64,000 nucleotides of DNA from Desulfobacula sp. GTDB taxonomy: Bacteria > Desulfobacterota > Desulfobacteria > Desulfobacterales > Desulfobacteraceae. Where the stretch lies: NCBI GenBank assembly GCA_028280105.1, contig JANQML010000179.1, positions 1 to 64,000 of the forward strand. Reading direction: 5' to 3'. Below the pieces are notes generated by a model, which was given only the letters and a program-made list of their open reading frames with translations, was not told the origin of the DNA and made no database searches. Positions 57,630 to 64,000 of this stretch are shown here, piece by piece; positions within the stretch are counted from its first letter, which is position 1, and the number at the start of each line of letters is the position of its first letter. Position numbers and translations under genes: made by a program.

Positions 57630-59078
57630 CTATGGCGGCAAACTGCAAACCCCCTTAACAAAATAGCCATCCAGGATATCGGAAGAAGTGACAAAACCCA
57701 TCTCGATATTGACCAGCCAGAACGCCTTGAAAGACCGGGCATCACCGCTCCAGATGGTGTTCTGGATGAAAGAGAAGACCGGTTCGAGGCAAAAGTTTTC
57801 CCCGGGCGGCGGGGGATTGAGCAGGGATAAGAGTTCATTGACCGTGGGCAGCCGCCAGGTGTCAAATCCGCCGTGTCTCTCTTTTTTCAGTCGCTCAATA
57901 TAGGCTGTCGCAGCGTTTAAGTCCATCGGATACCGGGACCCGGATTGCTGCCAGACAAGTCCCGTGGCCTGGTCGGTAACGGTGCTGCTTCCTGAGATTT
58001 GAAAATTGTTTGCCAGGTATCTGTTGGGACGGTCCAGTTCGTCTATGTCAAATACCGACCGGGCCCTTCTTGCAATAATCCGCTGGGCTGTTGACCGAAG
58101 GGTCAACGGCGGCGGTGTTGAAAAGTGTTTCAAGGACGGAGAGGTCCGGGAACCGGCGGACCGTTTGCATTCCTCATCCTTTTTGATCCGGTATCTTTTA
58201 AAAACGGAATCAGCCGCGCCGGCCATGTCTGGCGCCGTTTTAAAGCGGTCACCGGGTTCAGTTGCCATGGATTTGGCGATAAACCCATCCCAGGTCTCAT
58301 CCAGCTCCGGGTTTAACAGACTCGGCTGTTTGTATTTTTTTACCCGGGGAAGCCTGCCGGTCAGCATGCGGTACATCAATACGCCGCCGGAGTAAAGATC
58401 GGCCCTGTGGTCTGCGTTTTCCGGTGATTTGACCTGTTCCGGAGCGGCATAATGCTTTGTACCGATAAAGAGGTCTTCTTTTTTTGCACCGTCCCTTGAG
58501 ACACGGGGCTCCCCTCTTTTTTTCGACAGGCCGAAATCGGTAATTTTAACATTGCCTTCATGGGTGAGCATTATATTGAACGGTTTAATGTCCCGGTGAA
58601 CAATCCCTGACCGGTGCAACCGACCAAGCCCGTTCAGAATTTGAATGAGGAGCCGGGTCGCTCTTTTTACCGGAACTGTTCTTGATACCGCATCTGCCCA
58701 ATAGGTCTCTTTTAAATCGGTCCCCAGGTTGTGAGGGAAAAATTCCATGAGATAAAACATGGGATCGTTTTCCGATTCAAATCTGAAAACATCAACCACG
58801 TGTGGATGGTGGATGTTAGATATGACGGATGCCTCATTCATGAATCGATCGCGAACCCATTTGAAGCCCATTTTTTCAACGAGTTTGGGGCTGGGGTCCA
58901 GAATCTTTAATGCGGCGATTTTATGGGTTTCGGGCATCAACACTTTATATACCGACCCCATTGAACCTTTGCCGAGTCTTTCGCGTATGGTGTATGGCCC
59001 TATGGTTTTCAATCTTTCCCCACTCTCATCCGGGTCGTTAGGGACCCATCCCGGATGACGGTTAATTTTATTGGGCAT
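57630..59078 (-). CDS. Ser/Thr protein kinase with C-terminal DUF1566 domain
   Basis: RERLGKGSMGSVYKV, GIVHRDIKPFNIML, DFGLSKKRG; GLVWQQSGSRYPMDLNAATAYIERL..FDTWRLPTVNELLSLL. Confidence 0.9.
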   Translation of the reverse strand: MPNKINRHPGWVPNDPDESGERLKTIGPYTIRERLGKGSMGSVYKVLMPETHKIAALKILDPSPKLVEKMGFKWVRDRFMNEASVISNIHHPHVVDVFRFESENDPMFYLMEFFPHNLGTDLKETYWADAVSRTVPVKRATRLLIQILNGLGRLHRSGIVHRDIKPFNIMLTHEGNVKITDFGLSKKRGEPRVSRDGAKKEDLFIGTKHYAAPEQVKSPENADHRADLYSGGVLMYRMLTGRLPRVKKYKQPSLLNPELDETWDGFIAKSMATEPGDRFKTAPDMAGAADSVFKRYRIKKDEECKRSAGSRTSPSLKHFSTPPPLTLRSTAQRIIARRARSVFDIDELDRPNRYLANNFQISGSSTVTDQATGLVWQQSGSRYPMDLNAATAYIERLKKERHGGFDTWRLPTVNELLSLLNPPPPGENFCLEPVFSFIQNTIWSGDARSFKAFWLVNIEMGFVTSSDILDGYFVKGVCSLPP

Positions 59079-59281
59079 CTATATTAAATATTAAGGATAA
59101 TGAGAAAGCAATCTCTTTCAGTTTCCAATTCAACTCTGTTAAAGGGCCAGGGCCCAAGGTTTGGGTTTACACTGTTTTAAAATATTGTTAAAGAGTTACA
59201 CGGCAAAAACAGAATACGTATCGGGATATTAAAGAATCATAAAACATTATCCATTCGGAAAGAGACTGACAAGGATAGACC

Positions 59282-60202
59282 ATGAACCAGAGAACGGTAA
59301 CCACCGTAATTGACCCTGAAAAATGTATCGGCTGCGGTGCCTGTGTGCGTGTCTGCCCCTCTGATACCATCACCGTTGTTGACGGGACTGCCCGTGTCAC
59401 CGGTGATAAATCGTTATCCTGCGGCCATTGCATGGGAGTCTGCCCTGAAAATGCCGTCTGCGTGAAGGCACTGGATACGGAGATGAGCCGGTTTGATACC
59501 TTTGATCTGAATCCGGACTGGATGGGGTTTGGCGAGTTTTCCACCCCGGATCTGGTCCGGCTCATGGCTTCCAGGCGGTCCTGCAGAAATTTTAAAGACA
59601 AGCCGGTTGAAAAGGAGGTGCTCAACGATCTGATTAAGGCAGGTGCTTTGGCGCCATCCGGAACCAACAGCCAGGCATGGACCTTTACCTGCCTGTCCGA
59701 CCGGAAAGCAGTACTTGATTTTGCCGGACTGATAAAGGACTTTTTCATAAGGCTTAATAAAAAAGCGGAAAACCCGTTACTGAGAAAAGGGCTTCGTCTC
59801 CTGGGCAAGACCGAATTGGACGATTATTACAACGAATATTACGAATCAACCCAAACAGCCATGGAAGAGATGGAAACCTGTCAAAGAGACCGCCTGTTCC
59901 ACGGCGCACCTGCCTGCATTCTTATCGGCTCCGATCCGACGGCCAGCTGTCCCAGTGAAGATGCGCTTCTGGCGGCATCACATATCCTTCTTTCCGCCCA
60001 CGCCATGGGGCTGGGGTCGTGTCTTATCGGGTTTGCCGTTGCCGCCATGAAGTCAGACCGGCAGATTCAGAAAAAGATGAATATCCCGGGAAAAGAAAAT
60101 ATCTATGCCGTTATTGCTTTGGGATATCCGGATGAATCCTACTTACGGATCACAGGCAGGAAAAAACCGGTTGTCCGGTTCAGACCGACCCCCGAGGTAT
60201 GA
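59282..60202 (+). CDS. Ferredoxin-nitroreductase fusion
   Basis: CIGCGACVRVCP and CGHCMGVCP clusters; MASRRSCRNFKDKPVEKEVLNDLIKAGALAPSGTNSQAW. Confidence 0.93.
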   Translation: MNQRTVTTVIDPEKCIGCGACVRVCPSDTITVVDGTARVTGDKSLSCGHCMGVCPENAVCVKALDTEMSRFDTFDLNPDWMGFGEFSTPDLVRLMASRRSCRNFKDKPVEKEVLNDLIKAGALAPSGTNSQAWTFTCLSDRKAVLDFAGLIKDFFIRLNKKAENPLLRKGLRLLGKTELDDYYNEYYESTQTAMEEMETCQRDRLFHGAPACILIGSDPTASCPSEDALLAASHILLSAHAMGLGSCLIGFAVAAMKSDRQIQKKMNIPGKENIYAVIALGYPDESYLRITGRKKPVVRFRPTPEV

Positions 60203-60235
60203 CAGGGCATTTATGAATAAAAACAGCAGACTCCC

Positions 60236-61012
60236 ATGACCCGGTTCATCGGAATTGACGGGTGTAAAAAAGGATGGTTTTTTGTTTGCCTGGATCAAAA
60301 CCGCTCCTGTGAATGGGGAATCCTGGAGACCATCGGCGCGCTCTCTTCCTTATCAACAGAGGATGATGTGATCTTGATCGACATACCCATTGGATTAAAA
60401 GAGATCGATACCCGGGAGAGGCAATGTGATCGGCTGGCCCGAAAACTGTTGAAAAAAAGAGCGTCCAGCATATTCCCGGCACCGTCACGATTGGCCGTGA
60501 AGGCACCGGATTACAAAACGGCATCCGGCTTGAATTTTAAATACACGGGTCGAAAATTGTCCAAACAATCCTATTTTATTATGCCGAAAATAGACCAGGT
60601 GGATCAATTTATCCGGCAAACCGGCAAGGGGTTCAACATCAGGGAATATCATCCGGAACTCTGTTTTCTGGCACTTAACCGGTTTGCCCCCCTTTTATAT
60701 TCCAAAAAGCAGAAACTGGGACAAAAGGAGAGGGTGGATATCCTGGCCCGGTATCTTGAATCTGCACAGGATATCATTGCGGAAGCCGGAAAAGACATCC
60801 TGAAAAAAGACGCGGCAACAGATGATATCATAGATGCGCTGGCCGGGGCTGTAACCGCTGAATTTAATCACCGGGTCGTTTCACTACCCGATCCTCCGGA
60901 AATGGATAACAAGGGGATTCCCATGGCAATCACCTATCCCCAGGTGCCGGGGGATAGGGAACCGGGTGCAAAGACGTTACGGGATTCGGTCATAAATTCC
61001 AGACGGCATTAA
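60236..61012 (+). CDS. DUF429 protein
   Basis: FIGIDGCKKGWFFVCLD, LIDIPIGL, RRA-like ...RASSIFPAPSR, HPELCFLAL, DDIIDALAGAVTA. Confidence 0.87.
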   Translation: MTRFIGIDGCKKGWFFVCLDQNRSCEWGILETIGALSSLSTEDDVILIDIPIGLKEIDTRERQCDRLARKLLKKRASSIFPAPSRLAVKAPDYKTASGLNFKYTGRKLSKQSYFIMPKIDQVDQFIRQTGKGFNIREYHPELCFLALNRFAPLLYSKKQKLGQKERVDILARYLESAQDIIAEAGKDILKKDAATDDIIDALAGAVTAEFNHRVVSLPDPPEMDNKGIPMAITYPQVPGDREPGAKTLRDSVINSRRH

Positions 61013-61028
61013 AAAAAAGGTGGAAAAA

Positions 61029-61718
61029 ATGAAACCGGAATCTTTTGAGATCCCTTTTGATCATCATCGCCTCAAAGGGGATATGTGGGATAAGAAATGC
61101 CGTGCCATTGTTTTACACGGGGCAGGCCAGTCTTCACGGGAACGGTTCTCAAGACTGCGGGATCATTTAAACAACAGGGGATTACCTAGTGTGGGGTTTG
61201 ATTTCATCGGGCACGGTGAAACCGGGGGACGGTTGACCGGAAGCAGCCTTTCCAGCCGGACAGAGCAGGCAACAGCCGTTATCCGGCAGACCTGCAAAGA
61301 GCCGTTGACCCTGATAGCGGCCAGCATGGGCGCCTATACGGCAATACGGCTGACCCGGGTATTCAGGGTAACCAATCTGGTGCTGCTGGTTCCGGCCGTA
61401 TATGCTTCCCGGGCCTATCACCTGCCTTTCGGGCCTGAATTTTCAGCCGCGATTCGAACCCCATACAGCTGGAAAGATTCGGATGCGTTCGGCATTTTAG
61501 AGGCGTTTACAGGAAATCTTCTGGTTGTTGCCGCAGAGAACGATTCCGTCATTCCGGAAGCGGTGATCGATATGATCCGTCAATCGGCAGTACTGGCCCG
61601 GTCCAGACATGTTTACACCGTTCCGGGATCAGCGCATTTACGGCTCTTCCCCAGGGACGGGGATTTTGATTCCGTCATTGATTTGATCATCAGCATGTGC
61701 GCTTTTAACGGAACCTAA
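61029..61718 (+). CDS. Alpha/beta hydrolase
   Basis: VLHGAGQSSRERF, FDFIGHGETGG, AASMGAYTAIRL nucleophile elbow-like. Confidence 0.85.
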   Translation: MKPESFEIPFDHHRLKGDMWDKKCRAIVLHGAGQSSRERFSRLRDHLNNRGLPSVGFDFIGHGETGGRLTGSSLSSRTEQATAVIRQTCKEPLTLIAASMGAYTAIRLTRVFRVTNLVLLVPAVYASRAYHLPFGPEFSAAIRTPYSWKDSDAFGILEAFTGNLLVVAAENDSVIPEAVIDMIRQSAVLARSRHVYTVPGSAHLRLFPRDGDFDSVIDLIISMCAFNGT

Positions 61719-61798
61719 TCCTTTGTTGACGTTTTACGGTTTTAAACGGCCGGACACGAATTATAATAATAATGCTTTTTACATGAAAGACGGAACAG

Positions 61799-61996
61799 AT
61801 GACGGATGGAAAAAAAAGAGCCGGTATTAAACCCGGCCAAATCGTTTCAATTGTGTTGAAAAAAGACCAGCGGACGGGACAACTCACCAAAGGCAGGGTC
61901 AAGGCCCTTTTGACCAAATCACCGTTCCACCCCCATGGAATAAAGGTCCGTTTAGACAACGGCCTTGTGGGCAGGGTAAAGGTCATCCATGAATAA
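61799..61996 (+). CDS. YwbE family (DUF2196) protein
   Basis: GIKPGQIVSIVLKKDQRTGQLTKGRVKALLTKSPFHPHGIKVRLDNGLVGRV. Confidence 0.93.
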   Translation: MTDGKKRAGIKPGQIVSIVLKKDQRTGQLTKGRVKALLTKSPFHPHGIKVRLDNGLVGRVKVIHE

Positions 61997-62050
61997 TGCC
62001 GGGATCATGCTAAACCATATCAGGAGCTTTAAAATTGGAAGGAAGGGCGT

Positions 62051-62707
62051 ATGGCAGTTGATATATCCCGCTTTATTGAAATTTTGAAAAAGGAAGTGGC
62101 ACACTACCAGGTACCGGTGATTGACCTGATGGCGGCTCAAACCCGGTCGCCGTTTAAAATACTGGTGGCAACGATTTTATCGGCCCGGACCAAGGACGAA
62201 GTTACGGCCGCAGCTTCGGAACGGCTTTTCAGGCTTGCGCCGGATCTGGAGGGGCTTGGACGGTTATCCCGGGAAAAGATTCAGTCGCTGATATATCCGG
62301 TGGGGTTTCACAATTCAAAGGCCAAATACCTGTCCGGACTTCCCAAAGCGTTGGAAGCCTTTGGCGGACAGGTTCCTTCGGCCATAGAAGATCTGGTGAC
62401 CCTGCCCGGGGTCGGACGAAAAACAGCCAATCTGGTCAGATCGGTGGCATTTGACAAGGATGCCGTCTGTGTGGATACCCATGTCCACCGGATCATGAAT
62501 ATCTGGGAGTATGTAAAAACCAACACCCCGTTGGAAACGGAACAGGCGTTGCGAAAAAAACTGCCCAGAAAACACTGGAAAGAGGTGAACTGGATACTTG
62601 TGGCATTTGGCCAGGGAACCTGCCGTCCGGTGTCTCCCCACTGCGACCGGTGTGTCCTCACCCGGCTCTGCCCTAAAAAAGGGGTGACGCCCCGGCGCCT
62701 TAAATAA
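62051..62707 (+). CDS. nth: Endonuclease III
   Basis: LPGVGRKTANLV HhH, VDTHVHRI, C-terminal Cys cluster CRPVSPHCDRCVLTRLCP. Confidence 0.95.
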   Translation: MAVDISRFIEILKKEVAHYQVPVIDLMAAQTRSPFKILVATILSARTKDEVTAAASERLFRLAPDLEGLGRLSREKIQSLIYPVGFHNSKAKYLSGLPKALEAFGGQVPSAIEDLVTLPGVGRKTANLVRSVAFDKDAVCVDTHVHRIMNIWEYVKTNTPLETEQALRKKLPRKHWKEVNWILVAFGQGTCRPVSPHCDRCVLTRLCPKKGVTPRRLK

Positions 62708-62773
62708 CCGGAAGATCTTGAAGATATTTGATCATCAACCGTTTTAAAACAGATAAGGAGATGGTTATCAGAT

Positions 62774-64000
62774 ATGAAAATCGGGGTGCTTGAGCTCTTA
62801 TGCGACGATGTGAACCCGGGTATTCTGAACCTTCCCCATCACCTGTTTGTGCTGAAACAATCCGCCGGTATCATGCCCCAGGCCGTCAGTGCCTGGTGCC
62901 GCAGGCTGGGGCATGATGTCTGTTATGCTGTTTATTTCGGATGTCATGCACCGGAAAAACTGATGCCCGATGACCTGGACGTGATCTTTATCTCCTGTTT
63001 TTCCAGGGGAAGCGGCCTGGCCTATGCCCTGGCCAGATTGTTCCGGCAAAAGTCACCCGGGATTCTAACCGTTCTCGGCGGCCCCCATGCCAAGCAATTC
63101 TCCCGGGATGCGATCCGTTTTTTTGATGTGGTGGTAAAAGAATGCGATTTCCGGCTGATCCAAGAGATACTCACCGATTTTCCAAGGGGCTGTATCGTAT
63201 CCAGCGGCCGGAAGTTAACCGATCTGCCCGGTATTGAAGAACGTCTGCCGGAGATTCGAAACACCTCTTTCTGGCAGGGAAAACCTGCTCCCTTTGTCTT
63301 TGTTCCGGTTCTTTCCAGTCTGGGATGCCCATATGCCTGTGATTTTTGCGTGGACTGGAAAACCCCTTACCATCTTTTATCATTGGATCGTCTGAAACAG
63401 GATCTTCAATTTGCGGCCCGGCATTTTCCACAGGTTAAAATCAATTTCTATGATCCCAATTTCGGGGTTGAATTTGATCGGGTGATGGATGTGATAGAGT
63501 CCATAAACCACCCCAGAAGAAGATGGTTTCTCACCGAAGGATCCCTGGATTCCCTCACTGACGACCGTTTGAATCGTATGGACAAAGCCGGCTGCCTCTG
63601 TGTGATCCCCGGTATTGAGTCCTGGAACGCCTATACCAAAAAAACCGGTATCGGAACACCGGGTTCGGCCCGGGAAAAGCTGGGCCGGATCGTTGAACGG
63701 TTTAATGCCATCCACCGGCATATTCCCATCACTCAGGCCAATCTGATGTTTGGCCTGGATACGGATAAAGGTGATGAACCGGTCACCCTCAACAAGAGAT
63801 TTATCTCGAAAACCCCCTGGGTCTCCCATTCCCTGAACATCCCGGCGCCGTTCGGCGAAACCCCTTTGTTCAAAAGATATCTGAAAAAAGGCAGGTTCCA
63901 TAAATCCTTGCCCTTTACCTTTTATTGCAAGCCGTATCTGGCAACGACACTCCGCCATTATTCACCCGTGGAGTTTTATGAAAAGCTGATTGATACCTTT
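62774..64000 (+). CDS. B12-binding-domain radical SAM protein (3' truncated by window end)
   Basis: Manual translation MKIGVLELLCDDVNPGILNLPHHLF...GGPHAKQFSRDAI...SSLGCPYACDFCVDWKTPYHLLS (CxxxCxxC); open to the last base, so absent from the ORF track. Confidence 0.9.
   Translation, partial: MKIGVLELLCDDVNPGILNLPHHLFVLKQSAGIMPQAVSAWCRRLGHDVCYAVYFGCHAPEKLMPDDLDVIFISCFSRGSGLAYALARLFRQKSPGILTVLGGPHAKQFSRDAIRFFDVVVKECDFRLIQEILTDFPRGCIVSSGRKLTDLPGIEERLPEIRNTSFWQGKPAPFVFVPVLSSLGCPYACDFCVDWKTPYHLLSLDRLKQDLQFAARHFPQVKINFYDPNFGVEFDRVMDVIESINHPRRRWFLTEGSLDSLTDDRLNRMDKAGCLCVIPGIESWNAYTKKTGIGTPGSAREKLGRIVERFNAIHRHIPITQANLMFGLDTDKGDEPVTLNKRFISKTPWVSHSLNIPAPFGETPLFKRYLKKGRFHKSLPFTFYCKPYLATTLRHYSPVEFYEKLIDTF

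Noticed and set aside
1-64000. CRISPR arrays, rRNA and tRNA genes
   Set aside because: No regularly spaced direct repeats or recognisable rRNA/tRNA sequences seen while reading the intergenic regions; a tRNAscan/Infernal run would be needed to exclude them fully.

Overview
64 kb window of a Gram-negative bacterial chromosome. Gene content, lipoproteins and sigma54 regulation suggest a Desulfobacterales-like deltaproteobacterium; this taxonomy is inference. Most of the window is housekeeping: a pheA-aroE-aroA-aroC cluster, purC, an EF-G paralog, tlyA-dxs-ispA-xseB-xseA, larC-pgpA-recA-alaS, a YejB/YejE-like permease pair, a LolCDE-like exporter with a GDSL esterase, nth, and a B12-binding radical SAM protein cut by the window end. 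Features not in the ORF track: (i) a 24-codon Phe/Tyr-rich leader peptide followed by a terminator just upstream of pheA, with competing hairpins that resemble a classical attenuator; (ii) a 37-49 kb regulatory locus with four tandem family-5 (peptide/solute-binding) lipoproteins, a membrane histidine kinase, a convergent NtrC-type sigma54 activator, a 36-aa secreted-peptide gene, and an intergenic region holding two matching palindromes (TGCACA-N6-TGTGCA) between divergent sigma54-type promoters, one of which drives a 58-aa sORF sharing a DYFDFLR motif with the hybrid kinase next to it; (iii) two 167-bp copies of a MITE-like element with terminal and subterminal inverted repeats; (iv) two copies of a second dispersed hairpin-containing repeat; (v) a toxin-antitoxin cluster beside one MITE copy. 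No rRNA, tRNA or CRISPR array was recognised. All homology calls are by eye; no searches were run.
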